Below, piece after piece: positions 32,811-43,800 of a DNA stretch of 64,000 nucleotides. A program made the translations under genes and the position numbers. Position 1 is the stretch's first letter, and each line of letters opens with the position of its first letter. The stretch is taken from assembly GCF_030269925.1 (NCBI RefSeq), contig NC_085133.1, forward strand, positions 9,754,001-9,818,000, given 5' to 3'. The DNA is from Bombyx mori. Lineage: Eukaryota > Arthropoda > Insecta > Lepidoptera > Bombycidae. The notes beneath the pieces are model-generated. The model ran no database searches and was not told the DNA's origin. It saw only the letters and a program-made list of their open reading frames with translations.

Positions 32811-33227
32811 GTCCGTTTGAACGATTCGGAAACCGAGCGCGTTACGATGATGACCCGAAAATACTTTTGTGGTATCAAAATCATAACAGTACTTAGACTT
32901 TCTCGATATTCGAGAGGCGAATGTCTTATAGAAACGATGCAATAACAAATTACATTCACATCCTTATACCTATGGAGAACGTAAGAACACGAGAAATGAC
33001 ATACAAGTCCATAACCGTAAGATCGTATGTGCGACACGTTGACAAAGTATTTGAGTCTCTATTTGCTTGTAACGAAAAATTATGTTGCATTAAAATACGA
33101 ATCCGTATTATGTAACTTCAGAAAGTATGACGATGAGTAATGAGCTTCGATTAATTACCAACGAATTCGGCTAGTTTGTGGAAAATATCGATTATAAATA
33201 AGGGATCGGTATCGTGTAACCAAAACG

Positions 33228-33390
33228 TCAATATCAGCCAGCCTATAGACGTCCCCTGCTGGCTATGGATCTCCTACAAGGTTCGCCACAATGAGTGATC
33301 CTGCGCTGCCCACAGCCAGCGGATTCCAGCGATCAATAAGCGCGATCCCAGCTCTACCTTATAGGAGTTCTAACCACACTGTCTTCCGAT
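33228..33390 (-). pseudogene. Reverse RTE-type LINE 3' remnant
   Basis: CCAGCCTATAGACGTCCCCT, then GCCACAATGAGTGATCCTGC and CCAGCGGATTCCAGCG correspond to the reverse of the C-terminal end seen in forward orientation at about 7130-7240 (AGTCGTTGGATGTGG, CCTATGTCCAGCAGTGA). It is heavily diverged. Confidence 0.5.
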
Positions 33391-34570
33391 GCGCGATAAC
33401 GTTAATTACTTCAATTAATTTATAAATTAAATGAAATAATTATGAAATTATTAAAATGAGTACAATAAGTTGAAATAGAGTATTTAGTAGAATCATAAAA
33501 AACAAATAAGGTATAGTTAAGTTTCAAAATCAAACATACGACCTTATAGTTCACAACGACACGATTTTCTAAAACTACTCTTATTTGTTTTGGCGTATGC
33601 ACGACAACGACAAAGCGTAATTCAATTCTGCTTAACAGAAACATAGGAAGGACATTGAAAAGAAGATTGGACATGAAACTGCCCGAAAATATAATAGTTT
33701 CACTGAAATACCAGACTTCGGAATTATTCGGAAATTTCCGAGGTGCAGCAATAGTTTAAAGAAAGACAAGAAAAGTAGAATTTTCAACGGAGAAAAAAGG
33801 ATCAATATACGATCTGGAAACTACATACAAACATATTCGATATATCCCATATTACTACAATAATTAACTAAGCTAGACTAAGCCGTTAAACATATCAACG
33901 AATTGAGGAAACTACAAAAGTTACACTGGCCTTTGAGTTCTTAAGACAACAGTTCACTTTTCTCAGGTAAATAACTATGAATACAATAAATAGCGGTAAA
34001 TAACGATATTTTTTCTCAGGTAATAGATAACGAACTTATACGATAGGGTCGCGGACGTGCATACGCCGAAATAACAAATCCTATGTACATTCATATCTTT
34101 GGTTGTTTCCATCCTGAGCGGGCCGTTCGCTAGGAAACCCTATCCTATAATAAGTATATCAAATTGGACTGGTAATACAATAATTCGGTTGAGTTCCAAA
34201 GGAAATACTACTCTATGTTTTACAGCAAAACGATCAAATTTACTTTTCAGACTGCATTTGACTTACGTGTTTATTTCTCGAAATGAAAACTTGCCTGTCG
34301 CTCTCCGGTCCACCAACAATAATTTTGCAAATAATACACGATCAATGAGAAATATATGTGTCAGAAATGCTAAATTTACCCGGGTATTACGTGTTTCAGT
34401 AGGTTAAGCTTTTGTATGGAACAAGAAAGAGTCTGAATGCAGAGACGATTTATTTACAGACTATATGGCTGATACATTGAAATACGTTGGTGAACATTCC
34501 TAGGAACGCATCGATACGGCCTACAAGAAACAAAAGCAAGGTTTATAATTTCTATCCTATTTTAAACTGT
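33391..34570. other. AT-rich intergenic region
   Basis: No gene recognised. An open frame at 34099-34407 (102 codons) has no family features. Confidence 0.4.
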
Positions 34571-34847
34571 AAGACTGCTGGATAAGACGGTCAGAATGCT
34601 CGTATGTAGCGATGCGACTGTGTCGGTGTTTGAATCCCACAGGCTGGTACCAATTTTTCTAATGAATTACGTCCTTAACAAATGTTCCCGATTAACTTCC
34701 ACTGTGAAGGTATAATATGATGCAATAAAAATTAAACCTGCAGCTTTTATCGTAATTACTGGTGGCAGGACTTCTTGTGAGCCCGCTCGGGTAGGTACCA
34801 CCACCCTGACTATTTCTTCCGTGAAACACTAAATTAAAAAAAAAATA
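34571..34847 (+). mobile_element. Bm1 SINE 5' half with tRNA-like head
   Basis: The head contains GCTGGATAAGACGGTCAGAA and GTGTTTGAATCCCACAGG. The body follows to CCACCCTGACTATTTCTTCC, then an A-run, so the 3' half is missing. Confidence 0.75.
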
Positions 34848-35170
34848 CAATTCACGCAAATTCACGTTTCGCGTTTTAAACAGAAAAGACAGCTAACTAT
34901 ACAGGGTGTTTTTGACCGTTCCCGAGAATTAATACAGGGTGTATTATTCCGGTTCGAGATATTGAACACCGATTTATCGAGTCGTCTAATTCGTTTGCAT
35001 ATTTAATGAAATTCTACTTATAAATGGCTATCTGTTTCGAAGAAAATCGTAGACTAGGGGAGGCGCAAGGGATAGGCGATGTTAAGGAAGTTTAAATTGA
35101 TTGTTGGCGGAACGACAGGAAAGTTCTATCGAGCGAGTATCATTGCTTATTGAACCGGCAGCCCGATTGA
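34848..35170. other. Spacer with ACAGGGTGT motifs
   Basis: TACAGGGTGTTTTTGACC and ATACAGGGTGTATTATTCC sit about 40 bp apart and could be eroded transposon ends. Nothing further recognised. Confidence 0.3.
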
Positions 35171-35410
35171 TTTTTTTTTATGGCTTAGATAGGTGAACGA
35201 CCTCACAGCCCACCTGGTGTTAAGGGGTTACTGGAGCCCATAGACATCTACGTAAATGCGCCACCCACCTTGAGACATAAGTTCTAAGGTCTCAGGTATT
35301 GTTACAACGGCTGCCCCACCCTTCAAACCGAAACGCATTACTGCTTCACGGCAGAAATAAGCAGGGTGGTGATACCTACCCGCGCGGACTCTCAAGAGGT
35401 CCTTCCACCA
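35171..35410 (-). mobile_element. Bm1 SINE, 5'-truncated
   Basis: Reverse Bm1 from TTTTTTATGGCTTAGATAGG to GAGGTCCTTCCACCA. Confidence 0.85.
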
Positions 35411-36485
35411 CTTGAGAAAAGACATCAATCCTTATTTGAAATCAACATAAACACGTCATGTTTTTGCTTTCCTTCTATCCTACAATAGTTAACCACTACA
35501 TATTCCTATACGTTTTCAATTATTATTATTATAAAAAAATACGTTCAGAATATTCTTCATATTAATTTTATTTTAACGCTTTTTAATTGAGGAAATTGAT
35601 TAGTTTGATTATAAATTATTATTTAGATCAATAGATTGAGAAAGTATATTATGATCTTTTCTAGTTACGCGTTAAAAAGTTTCCAGTCCGAACACAGCCC
35701 GCTCTATACTAGCTCACTATACATTTTTATAAGTGAAAATGTCGAGTGACGCTTACGTAAGTCATAATAAGTTTTTAATGAACATTATTGAACTTAAAGG
35801 ATTTTTTTTCTTAAATTTGGTATCGAAAAATATTCACCTTAAATAAACAGGCACGGATATATACATTCTTTTAGCAATTTACCTCGACACATTCACCCAA
35901 AAATAATTCACTAACCGATTTTGAAAAAAAAATTTGTAAAAAAACACATTTTAAATATTTTAATATACTTCACATAGGTACCTACACACTTATCGAACAC
36001 ACTATCCTTATAGCACGATACAGCGAAACCTAACTACATGCCACAGTCGGCATCGAACCGGCAACCTTCGTAATTGACAGACCATCTAACAAGCAGTCTC
36101 CGCGTGCACAAATCACATTAACAACTCTACAATACTGGACCAATTTAATTATAGGAAATTTGTTTTATCAACAACATCGTGTGAAATTTGCACTTTACGC
36201 TTATGATAACTTTTAGGTCGATTTTCCTTTGCATACGAAGCAAACTTTACATTATATAATACAAACGAGTATATTTAACTATGTATATACATTTCTTTAA
36301 ATATAATTTAGTCAAATTTGATTCTTATCACCGAGTTTTAAGACATACATTCAATTGAAACGATTGGATTGGTTAAATGTTCTGTTTATATTGTATGAAT
36401 CACTTTTTTTTTAAGTTGGGCATACAAACCTACCGCCATTCTGATGGAACAAACACTAATATCAGACTTTAGACGCAAAATTTTC
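35411..36485. other. AT-rich intergenic region
   Basis: No gene recognised. GGCATCGAACCGGCAACC at about 36050 resembles a reverse tRNA B-box, possibly an eroded SINE. Confidence 0.35.
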
Positions 36486-36915
36486 TTTTTTCAAGGGATT
36501 TTATGACCTGGTAACTAAGACCTTTAGGTCGCGTCTTATTTCATTTAAATTCTTAGTTTTATGGAAAATGATAATATGGAGCGGATAAATTCATTTCAGA
36601 AGATGATTAATTTGAAACATTAATCAACTGGGATGAAATTAAATGATATGAGTTGAGATTATATGGGTCGAAATATCATCTCAGTAAAATGGTGGTCATT
36701 TACTGAGATTTTTTCAGTGGACTTTTTGGAGGATCCCGAGAAGTTACGTCCAACGGCTTTGTTACATTTTCTCGCATTTGTGCACTTTCACAGATATTAA
36801 ACAGTTAATAAACCACCGTTATTACATATTTAAACCTGAAGAAGAAACACTAAATAGACAAAATAAAATAAATCACACAACTTCACTATTCGCGTTCCCG
36901 CCAAAAAGCCCAGAC
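36486..36915 (+). repeat. Unclassified dispersed repeat (shared with 54045-54385)
   Basis: GGATTTTATGACCTGGTAAC, GTGGACTTTTTGGAGGATCC and CACTATTCGCGTTCCCGCCA occur in the same order at 54045-54385. The first block also occurs at 45348-45405. No coding capacity. Confidence 0.6.
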
Positions 36916-38570
36916 GGAAAATATGGCTTGTAAGGAAACACAGGAGAAACGGGGCTTAGTTTAAATAGTGTTAAATATTTGGATTCCTTGGTCATTACAG
37001 GACGAAGGAGATGGCGCTCATCTGCCATCGACTGGCCAATACTAAGATATCCCATCAGTCAGTTTTTAATGAATCCATTGAACGAATGAAATTTTGGTTC
37101 TGAACCTATTACTTAAACCAGTACGTATTGAAATCGGTATGAACGAAGCGACATTTTTGCAACTTCACAGGACATCCATTCAAAGTTTAAAATTTGGACA
37201 AAATGTCATAACAAAAATTTACATCAGCTGTTTGGGTAAACAAACAAATAAAAACTAAAATATACATACATATACGTGTGTGTATTTATATATTTATGTA
37301 CTTATTTAACTGAAGTATTGCACGGTTAACTAAATGCTGTTAATATGGCCTCGATTTAAAAACTATAAATTATAATCATATCATTACCGCATTTGATATT
37401 TTGCGAATACAAAAATGTGTCTTGATCCTATACACATAAGAACGTTTATCGCTGGTTATAACGTTTTTTTTAAACTGAACAATATTCTAATGTACTGTCG
37501 ATATTAATTAGAGGATGAAGGAAGTGGTCTATGACATGAGAATGTGACCCATCTGATTATTATTGGTCACCATAGCTTATAGTCTATGGTACTATAAAAG
37601 TGCCTTTAACATATATATTTATTTAATCCTGTAAAAAATGCTACATCTGCCTCATTATCAAAATGTAAGGCAAGGAATAACCTATGTAACAATCCTTCTA
37701 GTACTTTCGACGTAATCACACAACCACTTGACATAATATACAAAGCCGACGTATTGACTTTCGAACTTATATTCCAAACAAACGAACTGCCAAGAACGAT
37801 CATTGAAATATAGTTCTTATAGCCGACAATCGAAAGTCGCAATTCCAACTAAAACGCGTATTGAGCATTCGATCCAATATAATCAAATTAATTACATAAT
37901 ACAATTTCGAATCGGAATTCTAGAACGTTTTTTTTTTCTTTGAATTGGTACAGTCCGAGTTGCAGCGGGCGTTTCAATATTTTTGTTTTTTTTTACATTC
38001 ACACATTTTAGCAGAGTATTCATTTCGGCGGGATGATTATTGTATGTTTTTATTCAATTTGAGCATTGATTTAACAGTTGCAAATTGATAATTTCGCTAA
38101 TTATACGGAATACGGAATAATTAAAAATCTTAAATACACATAAAAAATTACATACATTTTTTTTTACTATCACTTAAGAACGATATACACAAATCTATTC
38201 ACATGTAGTATATACTTAGCACAAAGCTGGTCGCATGAGGACCGTCGATATTTTAAATAAATAAAAATTAAATAAAAAACGCTGACTCTTATGAACACGC
38301 CCGCCGTAACTCGCAACGCAGCTTCACAATACAAATGTAATCCTACTAAATAATGTTGACTATCGTTATGAGTAACTCTTAATACATCTGTTCTGGGAAT
38401 ATCGGCCACTTTAATTTGGCCGGCTCGTATGACGCGACATACACAACGCGGTGAGTATTCCAATCATTAAAATACCTTTCTTTAATTTTCGTGAGACGAC
38501 TCCGTGAACCTGCAATTTACAAAATTATTATTATAAATTGTTGCTATAGGGGGCAGACGGGCGTACGGCC
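36916..38570. other. AT-rich intergenic region
   Basis: A 97-codon minus frame at 38170-38463 has no recognisable family and ends in a hydrophobic stretch. It is not called a gene. Confidence 0.35.
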
Positions 38571-38612
38571 CAATTGATGATGAGTGGTTACCGTCGCCCA
38601 TGGACATCAATA
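38571..38612 (-). mobile_element. BMC1-type LINE tail fragment
   Basis: GGGCGTACGGCCCAATTGAT and GGTTACCGTCGCCCATGGAC; only the inner part of the tail remains. Confidence 0.55.
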
Positions 38613-38660
38613 TAGTCTCTCGCGGAGTAATCCCTTCAAAACTCGTTTGTAGATCTCGTC

Positions 38661-38692
38661 GTAACTGAGACGTACTGAGACCTTAGAACTTA
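38661..38692 (+). mobile_element. Bm1 SINE, left part of a copy split by mariner
   Basis: ACTGAGACCTTAGAACTTA ends exactly at the TA where the mariner begins; the Bm1 resumes at 39959. Confidence 0.75.
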
Positions 38693-39958
38693 CCTAGTCA
38701 GGTCATAAATTCTGTCACATGTTTAATGTAAAATAATTGAAACAAGTTTATTCATTATGAAACCATTCATATATCAAAATGAACTTAACAAAACATAGAT
38801 TCTTATGACACTAAAGTTTATTCAAAATGACCTCCGTGATTTTGAATACAGGCCTTCAATCTGCGCGGCCAGTCGTCTATCGCAGCACGAACGAGGTCCA
38901 TGTCAATATCGGCGGCTGCCTTAATCAAGGATGTCTTGAGTGACTCCAAAGTTTTGCCATATCTTGTAATCTAACGGATTCAAATCTGGACTGGAGGAGG
39001 GCCAGTCTTCGTGCCGGATGAAGGCGATTTCACGCGCCAGTCTTGTGTACTCTTCGCTCTATGAGCTGGCGCCGAATCTTGTTGGAATACCCAGTGCCTG
39101 TTATTGAACATGGTATGAGAAACAGGTTCCACAAGGTTCGTCAGGACTGTATTTTGATACACAACTGCATTCGTTTTTACACTTTTCTCACAAAAGTATA
39201 CCTCTGTTAAGCCCCAATAAGAAACTCCCAACCATACCATGAGCGAGGATGGAAAATGACCTCGTTGGACACGCGGAATACGGTTGCTCGCTTCTTCACT
39301 ACTGTGTGCGTACACCTTATCATTTTGTTTGTTGTAGCTCTCTTCTACGGTAAAAATTTTTTCATCCGAAAAAAGAATTTCCCGATATATTTTTCCCGCG
39401 TACCGCTTCAACAAAGCGCGGCATCTCTTCAGTCTCAGGTCCATTAGACGAGCATTCAAACCATGTCCTGTTTTTCTTCGATATGCCCGAAGCCCTAAGT
39501 CTTCATTTAACACCCTTTTCACCGTGGTTCTGCTTAACCCCATCTGAAGGGCCAACAGTTTCTGCTTACGTTTGGGATTTCTTTGAATTCGCGCCTTCAC
39601 AGCTTTTATCACTGCTGGAGTCCTAACAGACCGAGGGCGACCACTTCTTGACCTGTCATCTACACTAGAGTCTTCATTGTATCGTTTGATGGTACGATAA
39701 ACGAATCTTTTGGTTATATTCAAATTTTTCAGTATGTAAAAAATTTGAATTGGCGCGTAACCGCAACGATGCAACGCAATAACTGCAACACGGTCTTCTT
39801 TAAGCGTCCACTCCATATTTAAAACTGAGTAAAATTCTAAATGTATACTATTTTTATTTTCATGAACAATTCGAAATTCGAATTCAATAAACTTTTTTGT
39901 GGCCAGCATTCTAAAAGAAAAGTTTTTACTGTGTGACAATACTTATGACCTGACTAGG
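38693..39958 (-). mobile_element. mariner-family transposon, 1266 bp, inactive
   Basis: Inverted ends CCTAGTCAGGTCATAA...TGTCACA are seen at both sides (38693-38721 and 39930-39958), with a few mismatches. TA is duplicated at 38691-38692 and 39959-39960. Removing the element restores a continuous Bm1 (AGAACTTATATCTCAAGG). The single transposase gene is on the minus strand and is broken. Confidence 0.88.
38818..39816 (-). pseudogene. mariner transposase, frameshifted
   Basis: The likely start is the ATG at 39814-39816 (MEWTLKEDRVAVIALHRCGY); an upstream ATG in frame at 39939 lies in the end region and is less likely. A helix-turn-helix-type N-terminal region is followed by SRSGRPRSVRT. The first catalytic aspartate is in ILFSDEKIF and the second in VFQQDSAPAH. 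The reading frame shifts near 39037-39045. The third aspartate, in SPDLNPLDYKIW, lies in another frame; a second shift with probable deletion near 38955 precedes the conserved C-terminus (IQNHGGHFE, stop at 38818-38820). It therefore cannot make a full enzyme. The subfamily (for example DD34D or DD37D) cannot be set because the spacing is disturbed. Confidence 0.85.
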
Positions 39959-40072
39959 TATATCTCAAGGTATGTGGTGCATTTACGTTGTAGATGTCTA
40001 AGGGCTCCAGTAACCACTTAACACCAGGTGGGCTGTGAGCTTCTCGACCCATCTAAGCAATAAAAAAAATAA
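39959..40072 (+). mobile_element. Bm1 SINE, right part of the split copy
   Basis: TATATCTCAAGGTATGTGGT to CATCTAAGCAATAAAAAAAA continues the Bm1 left at 38692. Confidence 0.8.
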
Positions 40073-40530
40073 AGATTGTAAGTTACTTACAAAACTGGAC
40101 CGTACGTGGCACAGTACTGTATTATATTCATATTTGTGTGCAGAGTTCATAATGCGCTGGCATAGGCTATTACCAGACCACATACACACTACATTGTGAC
40201 CCATGAGGACCGGGCAGCCCACCGGGCGTGGTAATGTAAGGCATAAGGTCCGTTCATACAGACGGAGCCGCCAACTTAACATAGACCGGCTGGTAGAGAT
40301 CTGAACACAATCGGAGCCAGTAGGTTCCTCTTATTATTTCACGCGCAGCTCGTTCAAGCATTCTTAATGACAAAAAAAGTGCACATGCAAAAATAAACTT
40401 TACTACAATTACTCAAAATTCTGTTTCTAATATGATAAAAATCTGCTTTCCTCTTCGAGCCGGTCTGAACGGATCCTTATAATTTAGGCCGCGACGGCTC
40501 CGTACAGTGCAAAAAGACTACTAACCTGGT
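40073..40530. other. 3' flank of the phosphatase gene
   Basis: Probably contains its 3' UTR on the minus strand. No clear minus-strand AATAAA was found near the stop. Confidence 0.35.
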
Positions 40531-40864
40531 TCACCTAATAGACGGTGCGTGTAACCTCGGGCCATAGGATGCCAGCGCACAGTACGCGGCTAACAGCGCC
40601 GAGGGGGTGTGCGGGATCGCCTCGGTGGGGCGCGGGGGGACCGCGGGGGAGCCAGGGGACGAGGACGGGGACGCACAGGGGGAGCTCGGCGGAATGGGGG
40701 CCAGGATCCGCGAGTGGGCCGCCAGCGCCGACCAGCAGTACAGGTCGGCGGTGTCGTCTGCGGGCGGACGGAACGGCCTGAACGGGTCGTTGGCGTCCGC
40801 GGCCCTCGCCCCCCCGCTCGCAGCCGACAGACTGCAGAACGTCATCGCCTTCCATCCTCCGTAT
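40531..40864 (-). CDS. Ptp99A: PTP last exon: D2 degenerate P-loop, C-terminus, stop
   Basis: Acceptor TTTCGTAACAG|ATACGG. Encodes [16 protein letters not shown], a Pro/Ala-rich stretch with [14 protein letters not shown], and [12 protein letters not shown] near the stop. GC is very high and two other frames stay open by composition; phase with the previous exon selects this one. TGA stop at 40531-40533. Confidence 0.82.
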
Positions 40865-43800
40865 CTGTTACGAAAGTAGCGTTACGATACACGAATGAGA
40901 TCATATACCATTAAAATCAACACAAAAACCTGAATATGTGGAATTGAAAATTGAACAATTTGAGAACCATCGAAAAAATTATTTCGTAAAATTTGTTATT
41001 ATTTTTTGGCTACTAGTTTAAACTACTTTAAAATAATTATTATTCTTCCTCTACTGATGGCGTGATCCCCGAGCCACCGGTGCCACCTGGAGAAGTCGCG
41101 CGACGTCTCAATTCCATTAGGACAATGAATACACGGGCCCGTTCATACCCTAATCCATACTACATACTTAGTAGCTAAGATGGTTTGTAACCATACAGTA
41201 ACGAAGCCCGTGAACCCGTAATTTCAATACATTAACTTAAATTACTTTTTTTCTCTTTATTTATTAAGTTGTCTATCATAACTATTATATTAAACGTAGT
41301 AAACACAATATAACACAGCTACTAATCAATACAGCATCTTAATTACGAGGCAACGGACGATTGTCTGAACACAATACACCACAGGTGTCAAAACATCAGT
41401 GTGCTTAGTGCGAGTTTCTTAACGTTCTCTATAGCGTACAAGTTAAATTTGTATGCAGTTGGAACAGCGCCCCTAGCGGCAAACGTACGCAAACGATCCC
41501 ATTCCATACACATATGAGCTAACTTTTACGATATATATATTTACGATACAGGAAAAATCTGTCGCGGATCATCTCCCAATTAAATTAATCTTAAGCAATG
41601 AATGAAATGTATTCAAATCTTAGCTGTATATTTTATTTTTATTTTTGATGTTAATGCACTGTCGATTGCACCTATAATTGAGGTGACATCTGCCATGAAC
41701 TTTTGTCAATTTGTCAATGTTTTGTATTGATGATCACTTTGTTGGTGCAACTTATTAAATAAATAAATAAATATCGAAAACGTTAAAAAACTCGCACTAA
41801 GCACACCGGTCGATGTTCCAATTACAATCGGATGTGAAATGGCAAGAGGGATACTCACTTGTCTACGACGACCACCGGCCCGTTCTTGTACTCCATCTGG
41901 CAGCCGGCCACGAACTCCAGCAGCGCGAAGGAGTCCTCGTAGGGCTGCACGAGCCGGTCCAGCGCCTGCTCCCTCTCGCAGTCACTGCTCGCTCTCCTCA
42001 CGGCCCTGATGTACTCGTTGTCCTCCGGCCTCCCGGTCGTGTACCGCGTCGTGTCGCCCTCCAGCCAACCGCTGCACTGTATAAACTTAACACTGAGCTG
42101 GTAGTCGTCTTGTAACGAATGCACGCTCACATTGGTCACTTCGATCACTCTATCCGTCGGCACGCCTTCCGGCACACTGTCCACTTTCTCGAAATAGTAG
42201 CACGGTCTCCGCAGTTCCGCTTCCTCCTCGACGGACAGCGCGGGGGCCACGGGGGGCGGCGGGGGCGCCGTGTCCGGGGGGGAGCCGGCCGTCCTGTTGG
42301 TCCCCCAGTCGGGAAACTTGAATTTTGTCGGGGAACTCAATTTGAAGTTCTTGAGGGACATCTTCGAAGGACTTCTCGGCGATTTGGGTCCGTTTTTCTT
42401 TTCGGATATGGAGGAGAACAGGTCGCCGTTGGCTATGGACTTGCGGGCGGAGAGGTCTCGGTGTCCGCTTAGTCGCTCCAGGCGAAGGTCGGCGCGGTCG
42501 AACCTGTGTGATGGCATTTCATTTTATTCACTATAAAAAAAAAAAATTGTTGTGTGTGCACTAGGTTCTGAGACTTGAATAAATTGTGCGAAGGTGACTT
42601 TCCCACTATTTCTGGACATAAGTAAGGGAATAAGCAATCAAATATTCTAAGGGTCCGTTTGGTGCGCACAGACATGTATATGACATGAGATTGTCTTGAT
42701 TTTGATTTGTGACGTCTTAAGTCGAGCCGTGAAGGCTCACAATATGCCTATACTAATGCCGGGAGCAGAGCCAAGCTGCTGCCTAAACGGAGACTATGTG
42801 CGAACGTAGCCTAACGTGCACTGCGCGTCCAGTGCAAGGTGTACGCACCGGTAGGCGGGCTCGGCGTCGCTGAGCGGGGAGCCGCGCTCGGGGATGAGCC
42901 GCTCGTCGTCCGCGCAGTCGCCGGGGTCCCGCCGCCCGCCGCCCTCCGCCTCGCCGTTGGGCGGCGGCGGGCTGTCGGCGGACACCCCCCGCTCCCCCTC
43001 CCGCTCCGCCCCCCGTTCCCCCCGTCGCTCCTCCTTCCGGCGCGCGACGAGCGTGTCCTTCGACACGAAACTCGCTCGGAAATTCGCAACGAACAGCTCT
43101 TTCTCTTCTTCCGTCGGCCAAAACACTTTACATTCCTGCGAATTTTACACATATATAAGACAAATACAATATTGTCATTATTTGCTCAAGATCCACGTGG
43201 TGTCACGTGGTCAGCGGACTTCCATAAACGTCACATGAGAATAGGATCACATTTCGGAACACAATTGGTAGTAAGACCTCTTGTGAGTCCGCACGGGTAA
43301 GTACCACCGCCCCGCCTATTTCTGCCGTGAAGCAGTAATGCGTTTCGGTTTGAAGGGTGGGGCAGCCGTTGTAACTATACTGTGACCTTAGAACTTATAT
43401 CTCAAGGTGTGTGGCGCATTTACGTTGTAGATGTCTATGAGCTTCAGTAACCAGTTAACACCAGGTGAGCTGTGAGCTCGTCCTCCCAACTCGTTTCAAA
43501 AACCAACATTTTTGAAACGGGGACAATTAAAATAAGAAGTTGGCAACACTCTCTCAGCAGACGCACCGGGTGGACTTAGAAGAAATTTTATCAAACCCGT
43601 TGTATTTTAAACCAATTTATAGATATATTGTTAACACAATAGGAAATGTTTAAATACAAACGAGTAATGTTAATACTTCAATTTGATGCTGTTTTATTTA
43701 ATAACTACTTGTAAATTTTTACGTACTTCATACGTGAAAATTAATTTAAGATAGGCTATAAGGTCTTGTAACCATTGGCCGTAAATAAATTAAAAAAAAA

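Noticed and set aside
32711..33037. 108-codon minus frame with duplicated SDRTRVSGVRGGRC
   Set aside because: The repeat in the protein is the 42-bp DNA tandem duplication; no family features.
34099..34407. 102-codon intergenic frame
   Set aside because: AT-rich composition, no motif, no neighbouring exons.
38170..38463. 97-codon minus frame as a further downstream PTP exon
   Set aside because: The PTP frame already stops at 40531 after a complete D2, and the frame has no known domain.
40535..40914. Several overlapping frames in the last PTP exon on both strands
   Set aside because: GC-rich composition removes stops in all frames; splice phase selects only one.
42783..43300. Other frames over the D2 charged-insert exon
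   Set aside because: Same compositional shadow effect; only the frame with ECKVFWP joins its neighbours.
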